The notes: generated by a model from the sequence alone, not told the origin. 25,156 bases of DNA from a virus (IMGVR_UViG_3300011115_000445:1-25156), one strand, 5' to 3'; shown: positions 1-8,439, counted from the first letter of the stretch. Numbers and translations are program-made.

Positions 1-21
1 TGATAATTTGCGTTTTGCCAT
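1..21 (-). CDS. Start of a gene running off the left edge (partial)
   Basis: An ATG at 21-19 opens a frame of seven codons (MAKRKLS) before the window ends. It is preceded by a purine-rich AAGGACAAGGAA stretch about 8-10 nt upstream that would serve as a ribosome site, and it follows the hairpin that closes the previous gene group. Nothing can be said about function from seven residues; the start itself is plausible, not proven. Confidence 0.45.
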
Positions 22-28
22 TGTGTGT

Positions 29-73
29 TTCCTTGTCCTTTTTGATACACTGTTTTTTAGCGTTCCTTGTCCT
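29..73. repeat. Pair of 11-bp direct repeats (TTCCTTGTCCT)
   Basis: The 11-mer TTCCTTGTCCT occurs at 29-39 and again at 63-73. Read on the minus strand it is AGGACAAGGAA. The copy at 29-39 sits where the ribosome site of the left-edge gene should be; the other copy lies in the loop of a 6-bp AGCGTT/AACGCT hairpin (plus-strand 59-79) with no start codon behind it. It may be a duplicated leader segment. Confidence 0.5.
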
Positions 74-81
74 AACGCTGA

Positions 82-134
82 GCAGGGTGTGGGCTGGAGG
101 TTTTCTACCTCCTTTCCGCCTCCAGTCCCCCTGC
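82..134 (-). terminator. Compound hairpin at the end of the structural gene block
   Basis: Immediately downstream of the last full gene there is an imperfect long hairpin. The outer arms are GCAGGG (82-87) and CCCTGC (129-134). The inner arms are CTGGAGG (94-100) and CCTCCAG (119-125). A competing small hairpin pairs GGAGGT (96-101) with ACCTCC (107-112), so two exclusive folds are possible. No T-run follows on the minus strand, so it is not a textbook intrinsic terminator; it could still end or stabilise the late transcript. Confidence 0.45.
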
Positions 135-138
135 GTGA

Positions 139-825
139 TTAGTTTAAGTCGTTAATAAGTTGTTGCGCTTCTTTTTCCGTAACTCTAAATGTTCGTGTTA
201 ATTCCCCACTAACAATTACTACGGTTGCTGTTGGTTTGTTTAAAACTTCTTTTGATTCAGGCTTAGTCAGTTCATTGATTATGTTTTCTTTTGATGTAGA
301 TTTACTTTTCTCTACACCGTGTGCTGCTGCTTGTTGTTTTAACGAAGCCAATGGCATTTCTTCATACTCTTCACGAGTAATTGGTTTAAGGGAATCAACA
401 GTGTTGTTTACTTCTTTTTTAGTGTCCACAATTAAAAATGGCGTAAGACCTTGTGTTAAATCAAGAACACGTAATCCGTTGTCAATTAATTTGGTTACTT
501 CTTTTTCTGACGCTACTTCATCTTTGTCATCCCACAAATAAAGAACAGTTCCCATATTCTTTTGCGTCACGTCAATCATCTCATCTACAGACGCTTCAAT
601 TACTTTAATCGCGGAGTTCAGTAACAACGGTGGCGCTGTATTGTTGTGATACGCAATGTATGGCGCTTTGTTGTCTAACAACCAATCATAGACGCGACAC
701 ACACCTTCTAAGTTTGTTCGGTATGTGTAAATACTAAACGTGCTGTCTTTTGGTAAATCAGATAAACAATCTTCTATGATGTTATCCGACGTATTACCTA
801 CTCCAAGTATTACAAACTGACCCAT
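139..825 (-). CDS. Hypothetical protein with C-terminal SAP/HeH-like motif
   Basis: A 228-residue protein of unknown function. Residues 1-135 look like an alpha/beta domain (hydrophobic start FVILGVG, later GTVLYLWDD near 92-100 and FLIVD near 130-134). Residues 157-186 (MPLASLKQQAAAHGVE followed by KSTSKENIINEL) resemble the helix-extension-helix SAP/HeH fold often found in phage structural and DNA-associated proteins. The last 35 residues form a short beta-rich tail. The ATG is preceded by AAAAAGGAGCAC, a strong ribosome site that fixes the start. It is the last full gene before the hairpin, so it is probably co-transcribed with the baseplate genes. It could be a minor virion or DNA-end-binding protein; I do not recognise it further. 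Confidence 0.7.
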   Translation of the reverse strand: MGQFVILGVGNTSDNIIEDCLSDLPKDSTFSIYTYRTNLEGVCRVYDWLLDNKAPYIAYHNNTAPPLLLNSAIKVIEASVDEMIDVTQKNMGTVLYLWDDKDEVASEKEVTKLIDNGLRVLDLTQGLTPFLIVDTKKEVNNTVDSLKPITREEYEEMPLASLKQQAAAHGVEKSKSTSKENIINELTKPESKEVLNKPTATVVIVSGELTRTFRVTEKEAQQLINDLN

Positions 826-838
826 TTTGTGCTCCTTT

Positions 839-1093
839 TTAACGTAACGATTTTGCTCTTGCCATGTCTCCCATGAATGTAATCATGCGAATTAGGCTGT
901 GTACTATACCAGCAATTGTTGCAACAACAAGTCCATGTAACCATATTGTGTCAGTCCACAATATCAAAACTAATGCGTAAGACAAAACCAATGTTGTAAC
1001 AACCTTGACCCAAGGCATTGGTTCTTTAGGTATAAACAAATCTAAAATTTGTACAATTTTGTAAACGGCTAGTGCTACAAGTAATAGTTCCAT
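839..1093 (-). CDS. Small three-helix membrane protein, possible holin
   Basis: An 84-residue protein that is mostly hydrophobic, with three likely membrane helices at about residues 2-21, 28-46 and 50-69 and a basic C-terminus (RAKSLR). I chose the ATG at 1093, which overlaps the stop of the previous gene as TAATG and has AGGAGA 5 nt upstream. An upstream in-frame ATG at 1117 would make the ribosome site part of the coding region and is less likely. Three helices with a charged tail fit a class I holin, but the gene sits beside baseplate genes and far from the M15 endolysin, so it could instead be an unrelated membrane protein. Position and topology are visible; function is inference. Confidence 0.65.
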   Translation of the reverse strand: MELLLVALAVYKIVQILDLFIPKEPMPWVKVVTTLVLSYALVLILWTDTIWLHGLVVATIAGIVHSLIRMITFMGDMARAKSLR

Positions 1094-3060
1094 TAGTCTC
1101 CTGGGATAGTGTTCCATGAAATGTTGTAATTGCCAATCATGTTAACAGGGATTAGTGAGTCACTTACAACCCTATTTACAACATCACTGACTCGCGCATA
1201 ATCTAATGTGTAATACGAAAAGTTTTCGTTGTCGTCTCCACCATTTGGTCCCCATCTGTAATCAGCAGTGCCAACAACGTTTGGTTGGTTTGCTTGAAAT
1301 ATAAAACCACCATAGACGTCATCTCCATCAAAATAACGACCTACGGCGTTAGGCTCAACTAACCATTTAGAAACGATAATAGAATCACCAGGGTCAGCAA
1401 AAAACACTAACGCTGGAACTACAGCCTTTTCAACATTGTCTATATCAAGTGTTTCTGGATGTTGGATACTAAAACGACCAACAGTTGCTAACCCAGGTGC
1501 GCTGGCATTGTAATAAGCCGTGTTTCCATACAAGAATATGTTTTGATTTGCGGCACTTTCTGTGTTCCATGAATCATAAAACAATGGTTCACCCACGGAA
1601 TCAGGTGGGTCAGCTTCTACGTAACTGTTTATATTATCGTTAGTTATAAAACGAAAGTTAACAAAAGATGCTCCCGAAAGACTGCAGTTAAATGAACTGT
1701 AATAAGTAACGTCATTTCGGTAGTAGAATGGTTTTCTTCCGTACACAACAACTACTTGAGAACCAGTTGCATCATCTGGAATCTTAATTTTAAGACCATC
1801 TCCATTAGCGTAAACAACGGATACTGATGCTCCAGCGGTTTCTTCACCGTCATAAACAACAGTTTCAATGATAGGAACAGATGCAGCAGCAGAAAAAGCA
1901 CTTCCATACGTATACACACCCCAACCAACAGAAGCCGCAGTGTCGGTTGTTAATGTTGTTGTGTACTCTGCCAACTCTCCAATAGACAAAGTATTTGAAT
2001 TGTTGTTTCTGATTGAATCATCAACTGCGTTTGGGTTACGCAATGCAGAACCACCATCAGTTTTACGAAGTGTGAAAGGTGTTCTGTTAAGAACAGAAGG
2101 GGTTCCTAAATAAAAAGAAACATCTTGCTGTCTAAATTTTGGGTCAGACAATAAATTTACTCTTTGCGAATATACCTTAAAGGTATTTGTAGAAGAGTCA
2201 AAGTTAGATTGACAACCAGACAATGCAGAAATAAAAGAAAGAGTTCCGTTGGTTGTTCCTTTACGTTGACGAAGGTTAAAAACGTTTAAAAGAACATTTC
2301 TTAACCGTGCTGTTCCAACATCATTAGTGCTTATTGGCAAACCCAATTGTTTAGCAATTGCGTCAAGGGTTATAGTTGGTGAAGTCAACGGGTCATTAAC
2401 AGTTATTAAACTGTCAATTAAACTTCGTGTTTTGTCAAGTTCCCAACCAAACAACGATAGGTATTTTTTAAGGTGTCCGTTACCTTCACCATAGTCTAAA
2501 CCACGATAGTATTCTGGAATTCGTTTCCACAAGTCTTCAACCGACTGATAATATTTTGGCAACTGAACGCTTAAACTTGTTACACGCTCAAACCATTCTG
2601 TGCCACCGTTGGAATACTTAATAAAAAAACCGTAATACAACCATGTTCCAGGTTTGTACAATGAACTTACGTGTCTAAATGTGCTTACAAAGTTTGTACT
2701 ATTACAAGTAAATAATACAGTTCCATCTTCAACTGTAAGTGGTTCTCCATATTGGTTAACTACTAGATGTATTTCAATTGGTGAAGTTGTTACTGGAGCA
2801 GCAACAAGTGGTTCAGTCAATGTCCAATTGGTCAACACATCATATTCATAAACAATATATTGCCCAAGTGGTCGTGTTGTATCAATAATTGTCTTTTCTT
2901 CAATGTTCATGACTGTTGCACTAAACGTAGAAAAGCCACTACCAACGTCTGAAGGAGCCACATATGAGTCACTACGAATTGCCGAATCTAATCGGTCTAC
3001 TTGACGAACAAGTGAACCAGTATCGTCAGTTCTTCGTAACCTAAAAGAAACTAATGACAT
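1093..3060 (-). CDS. Baseplate wedge protein, gpI-like, fused to a putative adhesin region
   Basis: A 655-residue baseplate protein. Residues about 165-283 match the P2 gpI tail-protein pattern: IPEYYRGLDYG, then a helical stretch ending in VNDP, a TLDAIAKQLGLP segment, and LRNVLLNVFNLRQRKGTTNGT. In P2-type and T4-type baseplates this protein binds the gpJ/gp6 wedge. Residues 1-160 are beta-rich and residues 290-655 form a long extension. Near the C-terminus, YFDGD (576-580) followed by a tyrosine/tryptophan-rich segment (YRW ending at 603) recalls a motif frequent in phage minor tail and receptor-binding proteins. This suggests that the wedge carries its own host-binding module. The ATG lies directly after the gpJ-like stop. 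gpI identity is fairly firm; the adhesin role is inference. Confidence 0.82.
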   Translation of the reverse strand: MSLVSFRLRRTDDTGSLVRQVDRLDSAIRSDSYVAPSDVGSGFSTFSATVMNIEEKTIIDTTRPLGQYIVYEYDVLTNWTLTEPLVAAPVTTSPIEIHLVVNQYGEPLTVEDGTVLFTCNSTNFVSTFRHVSSLYKPGTWLYYGFFIKYSNGGTEWFERVTSLSVQLPKYYQSVEDLWKRIPEYYRGLDYGEGNGHLKKYLSLFGWELDKTRSLIDSLITVNDPLTSPTITLDAIAKQLGLPISTNDVGTARLRNVLLNVFNLRQRKGTTNGTLSFISALSGCQSNFDSSTNTFKVYSQRVNLLSDPKFRQQDVSFYLGTPSVLNRTPFTLRKTDGGSALRNPNAVDDSIRNNNSNTLSIGELAEYTTTLTTDTAASVGWGVYTYGSAFSAAASVPIIETVVYDGEETAGASVSVVYANGDGLKIKIPDDATGSQVVVVYGRKPFYYRNDVTYYSSFNCSLSGASFVNFRFITNDNINSYVEADPPDSVGEPLFYDSWNTESAANQNIFLYGNTAYYNASAPGLATVGRFSIQHPETLDIDNVEKAVVPALVFFADPGDSIIVSKWLVEPNAVGRYFDGDDVYGGFIFQANQPNVVGTADYRWGPNGGDDNENFSYYTLDYARVSDVVNRVVSDSLIPVNMIGNYNISWNTIPGD

Positions 3061-4506
3061 TTAACTAACTCCACCAACGGTTGTAAGTGTAAAGGTTCCT
3101 TTTTTTAATAAACCATATGCACCAGACGTTACCGTTTCAGTACTAGGCAAAGAAATTGTTACGTAGTCAACACCAGGAACCTCAAGAATTGTTCTGTAGA
3201 TAACGCCTTTTGACAAAGTTTGGTTAAAAAAAACGTTTTCAAATTTAAATAAAGTGTCCAAGGCTGCTTCAACAGATTCAGAAACTTTACTTGCAACGTA
3301 TCCTGGCAATACATTTACAGTAGCAGTTACGTTTACGGCTGTTAAATTAATTGCGCTTGCTGCTGTTACACTTGCCCCAACCATTTGACGAGGTTCGTAG
3401 TATGCAACAATATCATTTCTTAAATCAGAACTTACTGAAAGTGTATTACTTGCAATTGTTAAATAGTCTTCCGTAAACGGAGCGGCATATATAGTTACGG
3501 CCCCATTTGAATAGGCAGCAGTTCCTTTAGCAATTCCTGCAACTTGAAGAACAAGTGCTTTGTAGTCACTTAGGGATACAGCACGGTCTTGTGTTGCAAA
3601 AGAAGATGGGATATTATTTTTTAAAGAATCAATTGATTCTACGTTTGAACCACCAGTAGCAGCGGAAGACAGAATTTCAGAAAGATAAACGCTTGGAGAG
3701 TTTTGAATTTGAGTAATTGAGTTTGCTGCAACGTTTCCACGAGAACCAACTCCTTTGCGATAATTAACAACTATGGTTTGACCTGTGTTGGGTACCTTAC
3801 CGTTAATACCATTTCCAAAAACAATATCAGTTCCGTTAGACGCCGTTGAAACAAGTGTAAACACACGGTCATTTGATGTTGAATCTAATAATTTATTAAC
3901 AAATTGATACTCAACATTTGAAGGAACTCCATCAACTACAGTTCCTTCTTGTACAAATACTTGTACGCTGTCACCAATTACCCCACTATAGAATAATGAA
4001 AATCGTTGATTTGCAGAACCATTTGAAGTTCCAACAGTTTCATTAGAAACTTGTAAACCTTCAACAACTGAAATAACAGCATTTAAAGAAGCCGAAGCAG
4101 AAGCGCTTTGTGTTGATGTAAAATAGATAATTGGACGTTCTGAAGTTGCTGGAGCAACAAACGTAGTTCCACTATTTATTGTTACAGTTTGTCCTGCAGG
4201 AATGTTTGTACCGACTACTGTTACCGTAGAAGTTGCAGATGTTTGAAGTTGTGGGTTGTAATCAAACAGACTGGCAAGAGCCAACAATGACTCTCGTTGT
4301 GTTGCTGTAGTGATAAAAGCCTCACCAGCAGCACGGTCAATGTAGTAATGTAGTACGTCAGCAAAGTATGACCAAAGGTCAACAAATAGAACTCCAAAAT
4401 CAGAAGAATTTCTTGCTGTCCATTCGGGAACTATTTCTTCTGCACGAAGTAATAAATCAGCGCGAATAGAATCGTAATCTCGGTTAGAATAATCAATAGT
4501 TGCCAT
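3061..4506 (-). CDS. Baseplate wedge protein, gpJ/T4 gp6-like
   Basis: A 481-residue member of the baseplate J family, which forms the ring of wedges around the tail hub. The N-terminus shows the family pattern: YDSIRADLLLRAEEIVPEWT, then SSDFGVLFVDLWSYFADVLHYY and a run of helix with TATQRESLLALASLFDYNP (about residues 9-85). The middle is beta-rich and contains GNGINGKVP (about 230-240), and the C-terminus has the family's VPGVDYVTI segment. The gene overlaps the gp25-like start by one base and is followed directly by gpI, the usual W-J-I order. Length is in the normal range for simple myovirus baseplates. Confidence 0.9.
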   Translation of the reverse strand: MATIDYSNRDYDSIRADLLLRAEEIVPEWTARNSSDFGVLFVDLWSYFADVLHYYIDRAAGEAFITTATQRESLLALASLFDYNPQLQTSATSTVTVVGTNIPAGQTVTINSGTTFVAPATSERPIIYFTSTQSASASASLNAVISVVEGLQVSNETVGTSNGSANQRFSLFYSGVIGDSVQVFVQEGTVVDGVPSNVEYQFVNKLLDSTSNDRVFTLVSTASNGTDIVFGNGINGKVPNTGQTIVVNYRKGVGSRGNVAANSITQIQNSPSVYLSEILSSAATGGSNVESIDSLKNNIPSSFATQDRAVSLSDYKALVLQVAGIAKGTAAYSNGAVTIYAAPFTEDYLTIASNTLSVSSDLRNDIVAYYEPRQMVGASVTAASAINLTAVNVTATVNVLPGYVASKVSESVEAALDTLFKFENVFFNQTLSKGVIYRTILEVPGVDYVTISLPSTETVTSGAYGLLKKGTFTLTTVGGVS

Positions 4507-4904
4507 TAAACGTCACTTTCTTCATTAAACGTATTTGTTACTACTAATTTTACAGTAGATATTGTCCTAGGTGACACAGCGTAACGAACCAGTACTGTAG
4601 CCACATTGTCTTCATAAAACGTGTTATCTGCAGTGTCTACTACTAAAAGGTCTAACACTTTACCAAAAGATAGGTTTAAATTAGCCTCAGTAACAACATC
4701 TAGTTTATAATCAGCCAAAACTAAAGGGTCATTAATTTCAAATGACAACCTAGGCAAGCCACCTCCATATGAAGAGTTCATAACTCTTTCCCCATCAATT
4801 GTCATAAAGTAATTAACTATTTCTTGACTAACAATAGTGTCTACGTTAGTTGTATTAGACACGCTACCTTCTTCAAAAGAAAAGGGTATTCTAATAGATT
4901 TCAT
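4506..4904 (-). CDS. Baseplate wedge protein, gp25/gpW-like
   Basis: A 132-residue protein of the T4 gp25 / P2 gpW family, which nucleates sheath assembly on the baseplate. The diagnostic parts are IPFSFEEGSV at residues 6-15, a VSQEIVNYFMT segment, and GERVMNSSYGGGLPR at 38-52, followed by IND. In the family this last segment is the conserved E-R-x-M-x-P-x-Y-G stretch, here with N-S-S instead of the usual P-x-F, a slight deviation. It overlaps the spike gene by 4 nt (ATGA) and precedes the gpJ-like gene, as in most contractile tails. Confidence 0.88.
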   Translation of the reverse strand: MKSIRIPFSFEEGSVSNTTNVDTIVSQEIVNYFMTIDGERVMNSSYGGGLPRLSFEINDPLVLADYKLDVVTEANLNLSFGKVLDLLVVDTADNTFYEDNVATVLVRYAVSPRTISTVKLVVTNTFNEESDV

Positions 4905-5227
4905 GTTAATGCCTCCAAAATAGACGCTACTTGTGTTTCTAACGTAGCAATTCGTTCTTCAAGTTTAGACGTTCCATCGCTTTGAATCCAAAACACATTT
5001 GTAAAAGTACTATCATCTGTGCCAACAATTATTTGGTCTCCAACACTAGGAACAGACCAACCATTTGAATCTTTGTTCCTGCCAATTAATGAAATAGTTA
5101 CTTCTGACGAACCCAACACAGCAGGTATGCGAACCCTTATTTCCCCACTACTACTACTGGAGTAGGTTACTACTGCTCGGTGCGGTCCTCCAGACACGAC
5201 AGTATGAATGTTTTTAGTTGTATACAT
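4901..5227 (-). CDS. Baseplate spike OB-fold protein with C-terminal coiled coil
   Basis: A 108-residue protein that looks like the N-terminal OB-fold of gpV/T4 gp5/VgrG spikes: GEIRVRIPAVLG (28-39), then SLIGR, and WSVPSVGDQIIVGTDD (57-72) with VFWIQ (78-82). Residues 88-108 form a short heptad pattern (I93, L96, V100, I103, L107), so it probably trimerises through a coiled coil instead of the usual beta-helix needle. It overlaps the hub gene start region by 14 nt at its own 5' end and the gp25-like gene by 4 nt at its 3' end. The context, between the gpD-like hub and gp25, supports a central spike role. Confidence 0.78.
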   Translation of the reverse strand: MYTTKNIHTVVSGGPHRAVVTYSSSSSGEIRVRIPAVLGSSEVTISLIGRNKDSNGWSVPSVGDQIIVGTDDSTFTNVFWIQSDGTSKLEERIATLETQVASILEALT

Positions 5228-6386
5228 TTACATACTCTGATTTCATTACCCATTTGTCTTTAATCAATGTTGGCAAAGGAGGTTCTTGATAACGCTGAAC
5301 AATTGGAAACTTTGGAAGAATGTCGTATGTTCCATTCTTTTCTAATTTTAAAAACGATGTTAAAGTGTCAGTTGACAGTGTGTGAGTTACAGAATTGACG
5401 TACCAGTACCCATCAAAATCTCCTCCGTAACCTTCAATTTTTACAACCCCACCTGGAACAATAGAAGGGTCTCCATACACTAAAGCGTCTGCCATATATG
5501 GATATGCTTTTTTAATTTTAGATTCAATGTAACGAGATGCTTTTTCAAACGAATCAACACTGACTGTTAATTTGTTATAAAACCTGCTCTCTGAAGGAGT
5601 TCCAAAACTGTTTAATCCGTTTAATTGAGAACTGTCAACAGTCACAAACACACCACGTTCATCAAGGTATGTAACTGTTTTGTCACCTGATTGTTGAGAA
5701 ACATCAGCAGTTCCTAAAGTTGATTCTATGCTAACAATATCTCCTGGAAAAGGGTTGTAGTTTTCTTTTTTAACTTTTACCCCACGCAAAATAGTGTATG
5801 AAGATTGACGCGCTAATGATTTGTTTTTGTCCCAAATATGTATGTGTGAGTTAGTAAGAGTTATTACATAACCTAATTGGTCGCACGCTTTTACAAGTAA
5901 CTTCCACAATGATTCTTCTGACTGTACAAGTCGTTTAAAAACATAGTTGTCTACAGGCATTGAATAGCCCAATCTAAAATCGTTTGCAATATCAGAGACA
6001 ATGTTTTCTAATGTAACGTTTTCCCACACCAATGTGTTATTACTGCGAAGTAGGTGTGACGAGCCAAGGCAAATAAGTTTAATAATTTGAAAAGGACTGT
6101 TGTTTACTGTTCCTTCATTTGTAACCGAAGTTCCTTCAATCTGAGTTACATAACCATAAAATGCAAACGATTTGCCCCCTCTAATCTTTACAAATGCTGT
6201 AATAGGACGGTCTACGTACGTAGATACATACGAAGAAGGGACTCCAACTAACTCTACAACCATGTAGTCATGTTGGTTTTCAACAAAAGAAGTTTGAATA
6301 CGTTGAACCGTTTGTTTGATAAACGGAACTCCATCAATTGCAATACTCCAAGTAATTCCAAGAGGTGATAAGTTAGTAGTAATCAT
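5214..6386 (-). CDS. Baseplate hub protein, gpD/T4 gp27-like
   Basis: A 390-residue protein of the late-control gpD / gp27 type, which forms the trimeric hub joining tube and spike. It has the expected plan: a beta-rich N-terminal domain (about 10-115, with a FYGYVTQIEG segment), a second domain with ENVTLENIVSDIANDF followed by ESLWKLLVKACDQLGYVITL (about 122-178), and a C-terminal beta domain ending in FDGYWYVNSVTHTLS plus SFLKLEK (about 328-352). That last pattern, G-x-W-Y-V-x-x-V-x-H, is typical of hub proteins. It overlaps the LysM gene upstream and the spike gene downstream, a linked LysM-hub-spike cassette. Confidence 0.85.
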   Translation of the reverse strand: MITTNLSPLGITWSIAIDGVPFIKQTVQRIQTSFVENQHDYMVVELVGVPSSYVSTYVDRPITAFVKIRGGKSFAFYGYVTQIEGTSVTNEGTVNNSPFQIIKLICLGSSHLLRSNNTLVWENVTLENIVSDIANDFRLGYSMPVDNYVFKRLVQSEESLWKLLVKACDQLGYVITLTNSHIHIWDKNKSLARQSSYTILRGVKVKKENYNPFPGDIVSIESTLGTADVSQQSGDKTVTYLDERGVFVTVDSSQLNGLNSFGTPSESRFYNKLTVSVDSFEKASRYIESKIKKAYPYMADALVYGDPSIVPGGVVKIEGYGGDFDGYWYVNSVTHTLSTDTLTSFLKLEKNGTYDILPKFPIVQRYQEPPLPTLIKDKWVMKSEYVNVYN

Positions 6387-6646
6387 GCCAAAGGTATACG
6401 AATAATAGTTCCAATAGGGATTAAATCAGGAAAACGAATCTGCGGATTTTGGTCGGCAATATACCAATATAACTTTTCGTTGTTTAAATACTTTGCTGCT
6501 AAAGAAGTAAACGATTCATTTGATTCAGTTACGTGTGTAAAATATGGTTGAGACTTGGTAATAACACGTTCTGCTATGGTTCGTGCTTCGTTATCTTTAT
6601 CATTATCAAATAAAGAAGAATAACGAGAGGATTTAGAGTTAATCAT
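6383..6646 (-). CDS. Small LysM-domain baseplate protein (gpX/gp53-like)
   Basis: An 87-residue protein. Residues 35-86 are a LysM-type module: FTHVTESNESFTSLAAKYL, then LYWYIADQNPQIRFPDLIPIG and IIRIP. In contractile tails such small LysM proteins (P2 gpX, the LysM part of T4 gp53) clamp the hub or wedge rather than bind free peptidoglycan. The first 34 residues are polar and probably disordered. It overlaps both neighbours by 4 nt, so translation is likely coupled to the large hub-adaptor gene upstream and the gpD-like gene downstream. Confidence 0.8.
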   Translation of the reverse strand: MINSKSSRYSSLFDNDKDNEARTIAERVITKSQPYFTHVTESNESFTSLAAKYLNNEKLYWYIADQNPQIRFPDLIPIGTIIRIPLA

Positions 6647-8439
6647 CGCCTTTCTCCACCCGCAGAACTAAAACCAACTTTGTATTTATTAACTAGTAAT
6701 AAATTGCTTCCAGTTCCAGCGTTTTCTTCATAAAAAAATGGGTCAGTTCCATTGTAATAAAACTTTTGTTCAATACTATGAGTAACTAAGACTCCGCTTG
6801 ACAAAGATTTATTAAATTTAATTCCTATGTTTAACTCACACCTTGAAGTACTACTAATTGTTTGTTTAACACTAGTTACGTCTACTGGGTCAATATAGAA
6901 AGTGTTTTTAAATACATAAGTTTTTTTAGAATTTTTAGAATTTTCATAAATAAATCCAAAATCAGTGTTACCAGGGCTAGTACTTATTGGAACCCAAGCA
7001 CTACTAGATGGTGATGTTTTAGTGGCCTTAGTTTGACTAGTAGTAGTGTCAATAATTTTTGCTGTAAAAGAAGATGAAACATTATTAAAGTCTTTATCCG
7101 TGGTTTCAAGATATAGGGTTATTGGAAGCAAAGTTTTAACAAAAGCGTCCGTAACTGTTTTACCAACAAATAATGTATTTGCGGTATTTCTCATTATCCC
7201 TAAATCTATATTACTTGCAGCAAAAGCGTTAAACCACTGAGGTAGTGTTACCCAACTTGTTGCACCAGTACTACCATTTCCTGAATAATAAGAAGCGGAT
7301 TCTAAAAACTTACCAGTATTATTTGGTGCAAATACTTTCATAGCAGTAGTATTATGTGTTGGAACAGTTAGCCTGTCACCCTCGGGTTGTACATTAACAC
7401 CAAGGTTTAATTGAATAAGGCTTTTTGCTAGTGTTTTAGTTTCTTTAGTAACTTCGGCTTGAGCCGCTACTTCTGCTTTTACCGTATCAACTGCCCAAGA
7501 CGCAAGGTTGTCTGTTAAAAACGCTTTTTTCTTTGCAAACCCAACATAAAGTGCATAAACTTTACAATTGACTTGGCAAAGTGTTGGAATCATGGTTTGG
7601 CTAAACTTTTGAAAAGCAACAGCAGAACCAACTACCAAACCTTCAACCATAAACAAATCTGAAAACACAATGCGAACAGGCATTGGGTTTAAAAAAGCAG
7701 AGTTTCCAAAGTTTGCTTGAATTGATGTTTTAAAATCCGCTTCTTTAAAAGTAATAATTTCTGCATCTTCTGGTTTGTTTGGGTCGTTAGTTGACGCAAC
7801 AACCTGTTGCCTTGTATACGCTGTAATGACATCAACTAATTCTGATGTAATACCTTGTCCAATAATGCTGTCAAAAATAGTAAGGTCATGCATTACCCCA
7901 ACTTGACCAGGGTCTGTCATTGCACTACTTGCTAGACCACCATCAATGTCAAACCCTTGTGCTCTTGCCTGCCTGTCAATTGAATCATTAGCAGTGCCAC
8001 TTAACAAAAGGTCTCTTTCTCTTTGCGCTACTTCTGCCTCACGATTAAACATCATTGTAAAATCAAATTGAGCAGTTCCTGGAACTGCTTGAGTAAGGTT
8101 TGCTGGATTTTGCAACAAAGGGTTTACCGCCCCTGGACTTTGTGACACGTTACGTTCAATGTACTCTGGATTAAATTGAAAGTTAAGGCGAAGGTTTCCT
8201 GGACTTTTTGTTTTAAAAGCACCTGCAATACTTTGGTCCATAATAATGCTACGCATAAAACCGCGTTTCATTTTTTGGTTTACACGTGTTCCAGCAATAT
8301 TTCTAGAAAATGGACCAGGATAAGCAAAAGGTTTGTTTTCTCTACTTGTATTTCTTGCTTCACCTAATTTTGAATAATTAGAAAAATTATCGTTTTCGGC
8401 TTCGGCTAAAGTCCATTCAAGTTTTTCAAAATCAGCCAT
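6643..8439 (-). CDS. Large baseplate hub/tube-adaptor protein, CIS-tube-like N-terminus
   Basis: A 598-residue protein directly after the tape measure. The N-terminal half has features of the contractile-injection-system tube/LysM hub protein family: FNPE at 89-92, TAQFDFTMMFNRE around 122-134, and a beta-rich block near 250-300 (MPVRIVFSDLFMVEGLVV and a following VYALYVGF). The C-terminal 290 residues are polar and beta-rich without a motif I recognise, an extension compared with the short relatives. It probably caps the tube at the baseplate end together with the LysM protein encoded next. The ATG has AGGAG 8 nt upstream and begins 1 nt after the tape-measure stop. Confidence 0.68.
   Translation of the reverse strand: MADFEKLEWTLAEAENDNFSNYSKLGEARNTSRENKPFAYPGPFSRNIAGTRVNQKMKRGFMRSIIMDQSIAGAFKTKSPGNLRLNFQFNPEYIERNVSQSPGAVNPLLQNPANLTQAVPGTAQFDFTMMFNREAEVAQRERDLLLSGTANDSIDRQARAQGFDIDGGLASSAMTDPGQVGVMHDLTIFDSIIGQGITSELVDVITAYTRQQVVASTNDPNKPEDAEIITFKEADFKTSIQANFGNSAFLNPMPVRIVFSDLFMVEGLVVGSAVAFQKFSQTMIPTLCQVNCKVYALYVGFAKKKAFLTDNLASWAVDTVKAEVAAQAEVTKETKTLAKSLIQLNLGVNVQPEGDRLTVPTHNTTAMKVFAPNNTGKFLESASYYSGNGSTGATSWVTLPQWFNAFAASNIDLGIMRNTANTLFVGKTVTDAFVKTLLPITLYLETTDKDFNNVSSSFTAKIIDTTTSQTKATKTSPSSSAWVPISTSPGNTDFGFIYENSKNSKKTYVFKNTFYIDPVDVTSVKQTISSTSRCELNIGIKFNKSLSSGVLVTHSIEQKFYYNGTDPFFYEENAGTGSNLLLVNKYKVGFSSAGGERR

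Noticed and set aside
59-79. AGCGTT/AACGCT hairpin next to a T-run as an intrinsic terminator
   Set aside because: The T-run precedes the stem on the plus strand and would be an A-run after it on the minus strand, the wrong order for termination of the minus-strand genes.
839-1117. A longer start at 1117 for the three-helix membrane protein
   Set aside because: The extra codons contain the AGGAG site that serves the ATG at 1093, and that ATG overlaps the previous stop.
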